Source of the DNA: Dyadobacter luteus
Lineage (GTDB): Bacteria; Bacteroidota; Bacteroidia; Cytophagales; Spirosomataceae
NCBI RefSeq assembly: GCF_003383615.1
Contig: NZ_QNUL01000041.1
Coordinates: forward strand, 1-36,902
Direction: 5' to 3'
DNA length: 36,902 bases
Shown here piece by piece: positions 15,550 through 23,199 of this stretch (the stretch's first letter is position 1; each line of letters starts with the position of its first letter). The translations under genes and the position numbers were made by a program. The notes under the pieces were generated by a model that was given only the letters and a program-made list of their open reading frames with translations, was not told the origin of the DNA and made no database searches.

Positions 15550-16617
15550 ATGACAAATATTGCGCTGGTAGTGGGAGCTACCGGAATAACAGGAAGTAAT
15601 CTTGCCGAAAAACTGATTGACAAAGGATGGACAACTTATGGTTTGTCCCGTAATCCGGGCAATGGGATTCATGGACTTCGATCCATTTCGGCAGACCTTT
15701 TAAATCCCGAGGATCTGGCCGAGAAACTGGAAGCAATTTCCCCAACTCACGTTTTTTTCACAACCTGGATGCGTAATGATACAGAGGCCGAAAACATACG
15801 TATCAACAGTACCCTTGTACGCAATCTGCTTGATTGTCTTTCTTCCAAACAGTCTATTCAACATGTTGCACTGGTAACAGGATTAAAACATTATCTGGGA
15901 CCTTTTGAGGCATACGCCAAAGCGGGTACATTGCCCGAAACACCTGTCCGTGAAGAACATCCCAGACTGAAACTGGAAAATTTCTACTATGCGCAGGAAG
16001 ATGAAGTGTATGCCGCAGCAAAGCGGGACGGATTTACCTGGAGCATTCACAGGCCTCATACAGTGATCGGGAAAGCAGTTGGCAACCTGATGAATATGGG
16101 TACAACTCTGGCCACCTATGCAACAATATGCAAAGAAACCGGCAGACCTTTTCATTTCCCGGGATCCGCTGAGCAATGGAACGGGATATCAGACGTCACA
16201 GATGCGGGGATACTGGCAGAACAGATGATCTGGGCAGCTACCACGCAAGCTGCTCAAAATGAAGCTTTCAATATAGCCAATGGAGATGTGTTCCGGTGGA
16301 AATGGCTATGGCACCAAATTGCGGACTGGTTCGACGTGGAGGCGTCAGATTTTGATGGAGTCATGCGCCCATTGGAGAAAGAAATGGCAAATGACGCTGA
16401 TTCTTGGAATACCATAGCGGTTAAATATAACCTCAGGGAAAAAGAAATGAACCGCCTGGCTTCTGCATGGCATACCGATCTGGATCTTGGACGTCCTCTG
16501 GAAGTGATGACAGACATGGCCAAAAGTCGTAAGTTGGGATTCACGGGTTATCAGGACACAAGGGACTCTTTCTTTAATTTGTTTCAACAGCTGAGGGATG
16601 AAAATCTGATTCCATAG
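15550..16617 (+). CDS. PRISE-type SDR reductase (progesterone 5-beta-reductase/iridoid synthase-like)
   Basis: 355 residues from the ATG at 15550, preferred over an upstream ATG at 15499 because the Rossmann motif GATGITG (residues 9-15) then begins as in the family. Two PRISE marks are present: TGLKHYLGPF with Lys113 and NFYYAQED with Tyr146/147, the catalytic pair of these atypical SDRs. The family reduces activated C=C bonds of enones with NADPH. The native bacterial substrate is unknown. The gene is divergent from Crp/Fnr regulator 1 behind an activator-type promoter and ends at a strong terminator. Confidence 0.85.
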   Translation: MTNIALVVGATGITGSNLAEKLIDKGWTTYGLSRNPGNGIHGLRSISADLLNPEDLAEKLEAISPTHVFFTTWMRNDTEAENIRINSTLVRNLLDCLSSKQSIQHVALVTGLKHYLGPFEAYAKAGTLPETPVREEHPRLKLENFYYAQEDEVYAAAKRDGFTWSIHRPHTVIGKAVGNLMNMGTTLATYATICKETGRPFHFPGSAEQWNGISDVTDAGILAEQMIWAATTQAAQNEAFNIANGDVFRWKWLWHQIADWFDVEASDFDGVMRPLEKEMANDADSWNTIAVKYNLREKEMNRLASAWHTDLDLGRPLEVMTDMAKSRKLGFTGYQDTRDSFFNLFQQLRDENLIP

Positions 16618-16624
16618 AGAGATG

Positions 16625-16650
16625 AGCTGCCTCAAAAGGGCAGCTTTTTT
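16625..16650 (+). terminator. Rho-independent terminator
   Basis: AGCTGCC (16625-16631) and GGCAGCT (16639-16645) form a perfect 7-bp stem with a 7-base loop followed by a T run, 7 bp after the PRISE reductase stop codon. Confidence 0.88.
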
Positions 16651-16704
16651 CTTTAAACCATCTAAAAAATGACAGCCTGCCGGCACTTTGAAATACAATA
16701 TTGT

Positions 16705-16712
16705 TAAGTTTG
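16705..16712 (+). promoter_or_regulatory. Putative -7 element for the NUDIX gene
   Basis: TAAGTTTG matches TAnnTTTG, 40 bp upstream of the NUDIX start codon. A TTTG lies 14 bp further upstream (16687-16690), shorter than the usual spacing. Confidence 0.45.
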
Positions 16713-16752
16713 TTATCTTACGAACGACGAAGAATAATCATATTAATAACTT

Positions 16753-17388
16753 ATGACTTCCAGCAATTTACTTGGATACGCACAGCGGCTAAACGCATTA
16801 GCAGAAAACGGCCTGGCTTTCACTCAGAATGAGTATGATAAGGAACGATATGTTGAAATACGGGCGATAAGTCAGGAGATTCTTGCCACCTTATGCGATG
16901 TACCTCTCGAAAAAATGATAGAATTAATCCCTTCTGACATGGGCTATCAGACACCCAAAGTGGATATCAGAGCAGTGGTTCTCAACACCGAAGCACAGCT
17001 GCTCATGGTTCAGGAAAAGGTAGATCATAACAAATGGACACTACCAGGCGGATGGGGCGACGTAGGTTATACACCTTTCGAAGTTGCACAAAAGGAGGTT
17101 TTTGAAGAAACAGGCTTGCAGGTGAAACCCACAAGATTGCTGGCTGTTTTCGATAAAAAGATGCATCCACATCCTCCACAGCCATGGTACGTTTATAAAT
17201 TTTTTATTCTTTGTGAGGTAACAGGTGGAGAGCTGCTCGCCGATACCATAGAAACGGGTGATGCCTCCTGGATCAGAACCAACGAACTTTCTGCTTTACC
17301 TCTCTCAACCAATCGCGTAACGTTGTCGCAATTGCAAACGGTTATTGAAATCGCCCTCAACCCCGGCTTGCCTGCATTGTGTGATTGA
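16753..17388 (+). CDS. NUDIX hydrolase with N-terminal helical domain
   Basis: 211 residues. An N-terminal helical domain of about 60 residues (YAQRLNALAENGLAFTQNEYDKERY) is followed by a NUDIX domain at 70-200. The box runs from Gly100 to Leu122 and ends in KEVFEETGL, with metal-binding Glu115, Glu118 and Glu119. The first Glu of the textbook box is replaced by Tyr106, as is common in the GGWGDVG-type subgroup resembling YjhB. That group hydrolyses nucleoside diphosphate derivatives; the substrate here is unknown. It is probably a single-gene unit. Confidence 0.88.
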   Translation: MTSSNLLGYAQRLNALAENGLAFTQNEYDKERYVEIRAISQEILATLCDVPLEKMIELIPSDMGYQTPKVDIRAVVLNTEAQLLMVQEKVDHNKWTLPGGWGDVGYTPFEVAQKEVFEETGLQVKPTRLLAVFDKKMHPHPPQPWYVYKFFILCEVTGGELLADTIETGDASWIRTNELSALPLSTNRVTLSQLQTVIEIALNPGLPALCD

Positions 17389-17405
17389 AAGGACCTAAAA
17401 GTCAA

Positions 17406-17948
17406 TCAAAATCTGTATCCCAAGTGTACAGTAGGAAAAACAAGCCATGAGCCAAAATCATAAGGGCCATGGCTAAACTGTAAAGTGGGAGAATCGGGCG
17501 TGTAGATCAGTGCCACCCAGGGAACCAGGTAGAGGCCCCTGTATTCCTTTTCCTTCTTACCAAACATAAATCTATAGCCCGTCCTTAAACCCAGATTGAT
17601 CCCACTGTGCTCTTTCGCCTCTTCTGTCTGATCGAATCTGACTTTATCATTTCCATAATCAGACTGCAGTCCAACAAAAAGTCCTTTGCTTTTCCTGAAA
17701 ATATAATCTGCCTTTATTCCGAATCCTCCGTTACGAATGGTATACCTGTCGTCGGATGTAAAAAAATCTGGCTGCGTTATTGCAAATGTTCCTGCATTAA
17801 AGCGAAAATGTCCCGTCTGGTATCCGGCATGAAAGGAATATCCTTTAAAAATGTAGGCAATGGGGTCGACTTCTACCTCAAAATGTCCCTGACCAACTGC
17901 CAGTGGAATACCTGAAAACATCATCAGCACTACAAACAATACACGCAT
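17406..17948 (-). CDS. Small outer-membrane beta-barrel protein, unknown function
   Basis: 180 residues with a signal peptide (residues 1-19, ending AVGQG). The rest alternates strands and polar turns: YSFHAGYQTGHFRFNAGTF, GGFGIKADYIFRKSKGLFVGLQ, GINLGLRTGYRFMFG, ending in HLGYRF with a C-terminal Phe as expected for a barrel signal. About eight strands are likely, giving a small porin-like protein. No family is recognised. It stands alone and converges on the NUDIX gene. Confidence 0.7.
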   Translation of the reverse strand: MRVLFVVLMMFSGIPLAVGQGHFEVEVDPIAYIFKGYSFHAGYQTGHFRFNAGTFAITQPDFFTSDDRYTIRNGGFGIKADYIFRKSKGLFVGLQSDYGNDKVRFDQTEEAKEHSGINLGLRTGYRFMFGKKEKEYRGLYLVPWVALIYTPDSPTLQFSHGPYDFGSWLVFPTVHLGYRF

Positions 17949-17971
17949 AATCAGCTCATTGGTGAGAACAT

Positions 17972-17979
17972 CAAATGTA
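17972..17979 (-). promoter_or_regulatory. Putative -7 element for the barrel protein gene
   Basis: The minus strand reads TACATTTG, 24 bp upstream of the start codon. No clear -33 element at standard spacing. Confidence 0.4.
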
Positions 17980-18091
17980 GGCGCGCAAGCTGTAAAATCG
18001 CCATATCTTGTTTTAAGGTATTGTTACCATCACACAACTGGACCAGTAAGTTATGTAAAATCTGCACCACCATAGCAGTCCAAATCGATCC

Positions 18092-18099
18092 TACTTTTG
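18092..18099 (+). promoter_or_regulatory. Putative -7 element for the cupin gene
   Basis: TACTTTTG matches TAnnTTTG, 36 bp upstream of the cupin start codon. No good -33 TTG is visible. Confidence 0.4.
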
Positions 18100-18134
18100 T
18101 CTTGCAATAACGCAGAAACCTAAATACTTCAATC

Positions 18135-18617
18135 ATGGAAATCACAGCAATTGAATCTCAGCACGATCAAAAACAGTTTAGTTCAAAAGACTTTCACCAG
18201 ACATTTGCCCGACCACAGTTTCAGAAACCAGCTTACCTGATCCATAAAAATGTGGAAAATGCAGGTGAACATAATCAGTTCTCAACTGAGCGGAAACACC
18301 CGGTTTTCTTTGTGGATCTTCCCAGCAAAAATGTGAGTATGACCATCGGCGGACTGCTCCCCGGTCAGTTGACAAACAGACACCGTCATACGTATGAAAC
18401 GGTATTGTACGTGTTGGAAGGAAAAGGTTACACAGAAATAGAAGATGAAAAAATTGAATGGGAAAAGGGCGACGCGGTATATATTCCTTCCTGGGCCTGG
18501 CACAGACATCAAAATTTAAGCAATACTGAATCTGCCAAATACATAGCATGTGAAAATGCTCCGCAACTTCAGAATCTGGGTGTGGCGCTGCGGGAAGAAG
18601 AAGGCCGGGACCTGTAA
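18135..18617 (+). CDS. Cupin-domain protein
   Basis: 160 residues with one cupin barrel. The first metal motif is NRHRHTYETVLYVLEGKGYTEIE at about 76-98, with His residues and a Glu in place. The second is around PSWAWHRHQN near 117-126. This resembles gentisate dioxygenase-like cupins but is half their length, so it may be an isomerase, dioxygenase or sensor. No signal peptide. It lies 62 bp upstream of the DapA-family gene, with a hairpin between them. The pair could act in the same catabolic pathway. Confidence 0.75.
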   Translation: MEITAIESQHDQKQFSSKDFHQTFARPQFQKPAYLIHKNVENAGEHNQFSTERKHPVFFVDLPSKNVSMTIGGLLPGQLTNRHRHTYETVLYVLEGKGYTEIEDEKIEWEKGDAVYIPSWAWHRHQNLSNTESAKYIACENAPQLQNLGVALREEEGRDL

Positions 18618-18634
18618 GTATAGCATCTACTCTG

Positions 18635-18654
18635 AGTCCTCCGGTCGGAGGACT
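18635..18654 (+). terminator. Hairpin between cupin and DapA-family genes
   Basis: AGTCCTCC (18635-18642) and GGAGGACT (18647-18654) form a perfect 8-bp stem with a GGTC loop. The T tract that follows is short and interrupted, so it may be a partial terminator or an attenuator lowering expression of the next gene. Confidence 0.5.
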
Positions 18655-18679
18655 TACTCACTTTTAAATTTCATAAACA

Positions 18680-19570
18680 ATGAATCATGTTCCTTTGAAA
18701 GGGATCATTGCGTATCCTATTACCCCATTCGATCAAAACGAACAGGTGGACCTCGTGCTGTTTAAAAAGCTTACAGAACGCCTCGTTCTTTCCGGTTCAC
18801 ACGCAATCGCTCCTCTGGGCAGCACAGGTGTATTACCTTACCTAAATGACGCAGAAAAACAAGCCATCACCGAAGCTTGCATTCAGCAAGTGGCAGATCG
18901 TATTCCCACTTTGGTAGGTGTATCAAATCTGACCACAGAAAGAACCATTTACCATGCAAAATTCGCTGAAAAAGCCGGAGCTACCGCTGTAATGATCATA
19001 CCAATGAGTTACTGGAAGCTTACCGACAATGAGATTGTCAGACATTATGATGCAGTAGCGTCGAAAATCTCCATACCGATTATGGCCTATAATAATCCTG
19101 CTACAGGTGGAGTAGATATGTCTCCGACCTTGTTGAAGAGACTGTTGGAAATTCCGAACGTTACGATGATCAAGGAGAGCACCGGAGATGTGCAGCGTAT
19201 GCACCTGCTGAAAAGAGAATTGGGCGAGGATGTGGCATTCTATAACGGCTCCAATCCCCTGGCGCTCGCTGCTTTTGCTGCAGGGGCAAACGGATGGTGT
19301 ACAGCCGCTCCGAATCTGATCCCTGAGTTGAATCTGAGTTTGTACGAGGCAGTACAAAACAACGATTTCGGATCGGCGCAAAATCTCTTTCTGCAACAGC
19401 TGGACTTGCTGCGGTTTATCGTCAACAAGGGTTTGCCCCGAGCTATTCAGGCAGGACTGAACATTCTCGGAGAAGAAGGAGGACATTTGCGAGCACCTTT
19501 ACAACCGCTTGCAAATCAGGAAATATCCGAACTGAATCGCATTCTGAGAGAACAGGAATTGGTTTCCTAA
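18680..19570 (+). CDS. DapA/NAL family class I lyase
   Basis: 296 residues, a TIM-barrel Schiff-base lyase or synthase. Landmarks are GSTG at 47-50 (the pyruvate-carboxylate loop, GTTG in true DapA), the catalytic Tyr137 in YNNP, and the Schiff-base Lys165 in MIKES. The family includes dihydrodipicolinate synthase, N-acetylneuraminate lyase and several sugar-acid aldolases. The context (a cupin upstream, no lysine genes) and the Ser in the GxTG loop favour a catabolic aldolase or dehydratase over lysine synthesis. The exact reaction is uncertain. Confidence 0.88.
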   Translation: MNHVPLKGIIAYPITPFDQNEQVDLVLFKKLTERLVLSGSHAIAPLGSTGVLPYLNDAEKQAITEACIQQVADRIPTLVGVSNLTTERTIYHAKFAEKAGATAVMIIPMSYWKLTDNEIVRHYDAVASKISIPIMAYNNPATGGVDMSPTLLKRLLEIPNVTMIKESTGDVQRMHLLKRELGEDVAFYNGSNPLALAAFAAGANGWCTAAPNLIPELNLSLYEAVQNNDFGSAQNLFLQQLDLLRFIVNKGLPRAIQAGLNILGEEGGHLRAPLQPLANQEISELNRILREQELVS

Positions 19571-19585
19571 GCGGAGTAATATATA

Positions 19586-19630
19586 ACTAAAGCTGTCTCA
19601 CTGAGCATAGGACTGTGAGGCAGTTTTAGT
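19586..19630. terminator. Hairpin between convergent genes
   Basis: The 16-base arms 19586-19601 and 19615-19630 pair with only two G-U-type mismatches around a 13-base loop, and begin and end in ACTAAA/TTTAGT. It lies between the DapA-family and MarR genes and may serve both. Confidence 0.6.
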
Positions 19631-19666
19631 ACATTATATGAAAGAGAAGATTTCAAAAATAGTAGT

Positions 19667-20239
19667 TTAACCAATCGCTGAATGCTCTTCGCAGTCAAGT
19701 TGAATTTTGTGATTTTCCAGTATGGTTTCCAGTAATTTGCAGTAATGTCTGCTACGATGATGTTCATAGTGATTACAAGTATAACACATCCTCTGAACGC
19801 CAATAATTTTCATACGATGTAGCTCATGTATCATGCTGACAAGACCATCATACATCGCTTCTTTTTGCCTTTCCGGTAAATTACTGACGAGCATTTGAAA
19901 TGGATGCACAAAATCGGAAGCCTCCATTGCCATTTGCCTGCCTTTCTCAGTAAGAGTTATGGTATAGCTTCTCACATCCAAATGACTTTCTGCCTTTTCA
20001 ATCAGGGATTTTTCAAAAAGTGATCTTACACTGTCACTTATGGTGGCTTTGGTCAAATCAAACTCCCGAGCCAGAGTGCTCACACTGCATTTCCGGTGTG
20101 GATGAGAAATCAGAAAAACCAGAATTTGGATCTGTATAGGACTGAGGGAAGACGTCTTTGTCTCATTGCGAAGCAGAACCTGGAAAGCATGTGCAACACG
20201 TGCGAGTGCAACGATGATACTTTTATCCCTGTCAGCCAT
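19667..20239 (-). CDS. MarR family regulator with a C-terminal Cys/His tail
   Basis: 190 residues from the ATG at 20239. The frame is open upstream to 20353, but that part overlaps the terminator and the thioredoxin-like gene. The winged-helix domain spans about 30-130 (LSPIQIQILVFLISHP, LAREFDLTKATISDSVRSL, then the wing DVRSYTITLTEKG). After it comes a tail with CYTC, several His, then single Cys residues about 15 and 33 positions later. This could bind zinc or act as a thiol switch; that is inference. The gene follows the thioredoxin-like gene on the same strand. Confidence 0.82.
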   Translation of the reverse strand: MADRDKSIIVALARVAHAFQVLLRNETKTSSLSPIQIQILVFLISHPHRKCSVSTLAREFDLTKATISDSVRSLFEKSLIEKAESHLDVRSYTITLTEKGRQMAMEASDFVHPFQMLVSNLPERQKEAMYDGLVSMIHELHRMKIIGVQRMCYTCNHYEHHRSRHYCKLLETILENHKIQLDCEEHSAIG

Positions 20240-20266
20240 TTTATGAAATGTTAGCAGTAAAAAAAA

Positions 20267-20287
20267 GCCGGCGAAAATTCCGCCGGC
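20267..20287 (-). terminator. Terminator after the thioredoxin-like gene
   Basis: GCCGGCG (20267-20273) and CGCCGGC (20281-20287) form a perfect GC-rich stem with a 7-base loop. On the minus strand a run of eight T follows. It separates the thioredoxin-like gene from the MarR gene, so the latter relies on read-through or its own promoter. Confidence 0.85.
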
Positions 20288-20297
20288 CATATAATTC

Positions 20298-20531
20298 TCA
20301 ACCCTTAACATCTGCCAATGAAGCGCCAAAATTAATATGAAGTACGTTGCCATTTGGTGTTACCAAAGCAGGTACAGATTTGATGCCGGCTGTTTCCGCT
20401 TCTCCAATACGACTGCGGTCTTCTCCGATATTCACAACCTCAACCTGATCTGCACCAATCAGATTAATAATTTCTTCTTCTGCGCTTACACACACAGGGC
20501 AACCTGCGTGGTAAAAAATTGACTTGCTCAT
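20298..20531 (-). CDS. Small thioredoxin/glutaredoxin-fold protein
   Basis: 77 residues. The redox motif CPVC is at residues 11-14 after the first strand (SIFYHAGCPVC), with a cis-Pro segment SVPALV near 52-57. It is shorter than thioredoxin and resembles glutaredoxin-like NrdH or arsenate-type thiol proteins in size. It has no leader, so it is cytosolic. It lies upstream of a MarR regulator with a Cys-rich tail and is divergent from a MocR regulator. The MarR protein may be its redox partner; that is inference. Confidence 0.8.
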   Translation of the reverse strand: MSKSIFYHAGCPVCVSAEEEIINLIGADQVEVVNIGEDRSRIGEAETAGIKSVPALVTPNGNVLHINFGASLADVKG

Positions 20532-20570
20532 TGTTTTCTGTTTTTAACTGCTGTGGCGTCATTGCCGGTT

Positions 20571-20766
20571 CAAACTTAGTGAGGACTCCTAACGATATCA
20601 GCTGGACTATTTTGATTTGAAAATACTGGACTATCTTCACATCTGCCTGTAGCTGTACCTTTCCACAATCTTCTGAAAATCAAATTCACCAACCTTGCGA
20701 TGCATCCAAAGAATTGTAGCTTTGGACTGCAATAGCAACACATTTTTAACCAAGCGAGGTAGTCCA
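20571..20766. promoter_or_regulatory. Divergent promoter region with four TGGACT hexamers
   Basis: TGGACT occurs at 20603-20608, 20627-20632 and 20723-20728, and inverted as AGTCCA at 20761-20766, touching the MocR start codon. The first two are in the longer repeat CTGGACTAT (20602-20610, 20626-20634), 24 bp apart. A forward promoter, TTG (20695-20697), 19 bases, TAGCTTTG (20717-20724), fits the Bacteroidota consensus exactly, and the third hexamer overlaps its end. A reverse TAAGTTTG (20578-20571) serves the thioredoxin-like gene. This arrangement suits MocR autoregulation and control of the divergent gene. Confidence 0.65.
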
Positions 20767-22185
20767 ATGCTCAGACCATGGAAACTGGAGATCCGAGTTG
20801 ATCATAAGTCAGAAAAGGCCATTTATTTGCAAATCGCAGATGCTATCATTGAAAACATTCAGTCGGGCAGATTGAAAAGTGGTGATGTTCTGCCGGGGAG
20901 CAGGAGTCTTGCTGACATGATTCATGTAAACCGAAACACGATCGTGGAAGCATTAAACGTGCTGCTCAACGAAGAATGGATCTTGTCAAAAGAAAGGAAA
21001 GGAACCTTTGTCGCAGATAAACTGCCCGACTTCTCCAAACCACGCAGTAGCAGCATTACCTCGGTTGACACTGAACCTGAAAAACGAAATTTCCGGATCG
21101 TTTTTGACGATGGTTATCCGGATAGTAAAATTGCTCCGGTAACAGAACTGGCTCGGGGATACCGTCAGATATTCAACCAGAATGCACGCTGGCAAATGAT
21201 GGGTTACACCGATGAATTCGGCCAGACAGATTTCATCGAAGCCATTGTCCGGATGCTGAATCATCAGCGTGGTATGCAGGTTAATTCAAATTCGGTATGC
21301 GTGACCAGGGGTAGCCAGATGGCAATGTACCTCACAGCCCGATGCTTATGCCAAAAAGGAGATTTCGTAATGGTGGAAAACCCGGGATATCAACCTGCAT
21401 GGAAAGCATTCGAAGACGCCGGTGCCAGCCTTCTTCCAGTCAGCGTAGATAAAGAGGGACTGGTGATCAGCGACGTGATTTCATATCTGAAAAAACATAA
21501 AGTCCGTGCACTCTACACCACACCTCATCATCAATATCCAACGACGGTTACATTAAGTTTAAAACGACGGCTTGAACTGATCAGACTTTCAAATGAATAC
21601 GGATTTACAATTATAGAAGACGATTACGACAATGAGTTTCATTTTGGGTACCGCCCGATTTTACCCATTTGCAGTTTTCCGGAGCTTCGCAACTACGTCT
21701 ACATTGGCACGATGAGTAAGGTTGTGGCGCCGGCACTACGAATCGGCTATCTCACAAGCCAGGATACAGAGCTAATCAGCAAGATTGGTACGTTGCGAAA
21801 AATCATTGATGTACAGGGAGATGGTATTATGGAACAAGCTGTATTACAACTTATCAATGACGGCACAATCAAGAGACACATTAAAAGAGCAACCAGTCAC
21901 TACAGAGCCAAAAGAGATTTTACCGTATCACTTCTCAATCAATATCTTAAAGACAAAGTCACTTTTTCCGTTCCCGAAGGCGGTCTTGCATTCTGGATTG
22001 AGCCTAACCGGAAAGTAGACTGGCAAAAGGTGAGCGTAAAAATGGCGGCGAGTGGAATTAAAATTCTTACACCCGATCATTTTGGTCATGATCCCGCTCT
22101 CAATGGAATACGACTTGGCTACGGTTCGCTTCCTGAAAATGATTTAAGAGAAGGAATTATGCATTTGGCGAGGCATGTGGATTAG
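20767..22185 (+). CDS. MocR/PdxR-type regulator (GntR domain fused to an aminotransferase domain)
   Basis: 472 residues from the ATG at 20767, chosen over an ATG at 20695 because the promoter overlaps that stretch. A GntR winged helix occupies about 15-85 (YLQIADAIIENIQSGRLKSG, SRSLADMIHVNRNTIVEAL). A fold-type I aminotransferase domain follows, with the PLP Lys at residue 318 in TMSKVVAPALRIGYL and the Asp of EDDYDNEF that contacts the PLP ring. Such proteins are usually regulators that use PLP or an amino-acid-PLP adduct as effector. No pyridoxal synthesis gene is adjacent; the neighbour is the divergent thioredoxin-like gene. Confidence 0.9.
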   Translation: MLRPWKLEIRVDHKSEKAIYLQIADAIIENIQSGRLKSGDVLPGSRSLADMIHVNRNTIVEALNVLLNEEWILSKERKGTFVADKLPDFSKPRSSSITSVDTEPEKRNFRIVFDDGYPDSKIAPVTELARGYRQIFNQNARWQMMGYTDEFGQTDFIEAIVRMLNHQRGMQVNSNSVCVTRGSQMAMYLTARCLCQKGDFVMVENPGYQPAWKAFEDAGASLLPVSVDKEGLVISDVISYLKKHKVRALYTTPHHQYPTTVTLSLKRRLELIRLSNEYGFTIIEDDYDNEFHFGYRPILPICSFPELRNYVYIGTMSKVVAPALRIGYLTSQDTELISKIGTLRKIIDVQGDGIMEQAVLQLINDGTIKRHIKRATSHYRAKRDFTVSLLNQYLKDKVTFSVPEGGLAFWIEPNRKVDWQKVSVKMAASGIKILTPDHFGHDPALNGIRLGYGSLPENDLREGIMHLARHVD

Positions 22186-22411
22186 GGAACAGTTATGCTG
22201 GTGAGGCAGAATAATTGTTCAACACACTATGGGGTTAAGGATACCTGATAAAAAATAAAACACACCAGATTTTACCTGGAGCTATTCGTATTGAACCACA
22301 AGGCTTCAGATTATTTGAATTCTACGACTTCTGATTAAAACTTCTTTCGAAGAAACTTTCCTTGATGAATATCCAGATTCACTATTCACATCCTTTTTCA
22401 AATTCAAAAGC

Positions 22412-22502
22412 GAAGCCCGGAGGGCTTCAATATGAATAGCGCCGGATCTTAATCCGGTGGCAGACGTGATTGTCCGGAAAATCCGCAACCCTGTAGGGGT
22501 TG
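22412..22502. repeat. Cluster of three hairpins, REP-like intergenic element
   Basis: In the 444-bp gap between the MocR and sigma factor genes lie three hairpins in a row: GAAGCCC-GGA-GGGCTTC (22412-22428), CCGGAT-N4-ATCCGG (22442-22457) and CAACCC-N5-GGGTTG (22486-22502). The pattern resembles palindromic elements scattered between genes in many Bacteroidota genomes, but I cannot confirm other copies. A 60-codon reading frame across it on the minus strand is not credible. The rest of the gap shows no clear feature. Confidence 0.5.
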
Positions 22503-22629
22503 AACATCTCCTACCCCATCAATGCATGATTAACTCTCAATTCGCACCTCACACTTTTTTCATAAATTTTTACACGCCGCGCAACCCTTGGATCATTTTC
22601 TCCGTATCTGTATCAAAAAGTGATTAAAC

Positions 22630-23199
22630 ATGCCCGGATCAAACTCCGCAGCTATTGATGAACTGATCGATGGCTGTCTGAAAAGCAGCCGCCGAAGCCA
22701 GGAGTTGCTCTACAGACAGCTGTACGGGTACGCTATGGGGATTTGTTTGCGGTATTCAAAAAACAAGGATGAGGCCAGGGAAATACTGAATGATGGTTTT
22801 TACAAAGTCTTCACGAAGCTTGAAAGTTTCGACAGGCAAAGGCCATTCAAAACCTGGCTTGCCAGAATCATGATCAACACGGCCATTGATTATTACAGGC
22901 AGGAAGTAGGAAAAGACATTTTTGTGCATGAAGAGGTGGCGGCAGAGTTTCCCGTACAGGAAGCGGTAATCAGCAAACTGGCTTATGAAGAACTGGTAGC
23001 CCTCATTCAAAACCTGACACCCGCTTACCGACTCGTTTTCAGCTTGTATGTAATTGATGGCTATACACATGATGAGATAGCTGAACAATTGAATATTACG
23101 CCGGGAGCATCTAAATCCAACTTATCCCGGGCGAGAGAAAAACTTAGAGAACTATTATCTAAAATTAACACTGACAATTATGACAGAGTTGCCAGATGA
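22630..23199 (+). CDS. ECF-type RNA polymerase sigma factor
   Basis: 189 residues. Region 2 spans about 25-95 (LRYSKNKDEAREILNDGFYKVFTKLESF, PFKTWLARIMINTAIDYYR), and region 4 about 120-180 (LTPAYRLVFSLYVIDGYTHDEIAEQLNITPGASKSNLSRAREKL). It therefore recruits RNA polymerase to a small regulon, often including its own operon. Its last 20 bases overlap the next gene, which encodes a membrane-anchored protein and is a plausible partner or anti-sigma factor. Confidence 0.93.
   Translation: MPGSNSAAIDELIDGCLKSSRRSQELLYRQLYGYAMGICLRYSKNKDEAREILNDGFYKVFTKLESFDRQRPFKTWLARIMINTAIDYYRQEVGKDIFVHEEVAAEFPVQEAVISKLAYEELVALIQNLTPAYRLVFSLYVIDGYTHDEIAEQLNITPGASKSNLSRAREKLRELLSKINTDNYDRVAR

Noticed and set aside
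17951..18145. A 64-codon minus-strand frame with a faintly transposase-like sequence (VGSIWTAMVVQILHNLLVQL)
   Set aside because: It overlaps the cupin start and both gene promoters, has no DDE motif or flanking inverted repeats, and the resemblance is too weak to call an IS remnant.
18923..19486. A 187-codon minus-strand frame opposite the DapA-family gene
   Set aside because: The forward frame has all catalytic residues of the lyase family; the reverse frame is a shadow.
20240..20353. N-terminal hydrophobic extension of the MarR protein
   Set aside because: It is the reverse reading of a terminator and the end of the thioredoxin-like gene, not a membrane anchor.
22306..22488. A 60-codon minus-strand frame
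   Set aside because: It runs across the hairpin cluster, has no motif, and its sequence is explained by the palindromes.
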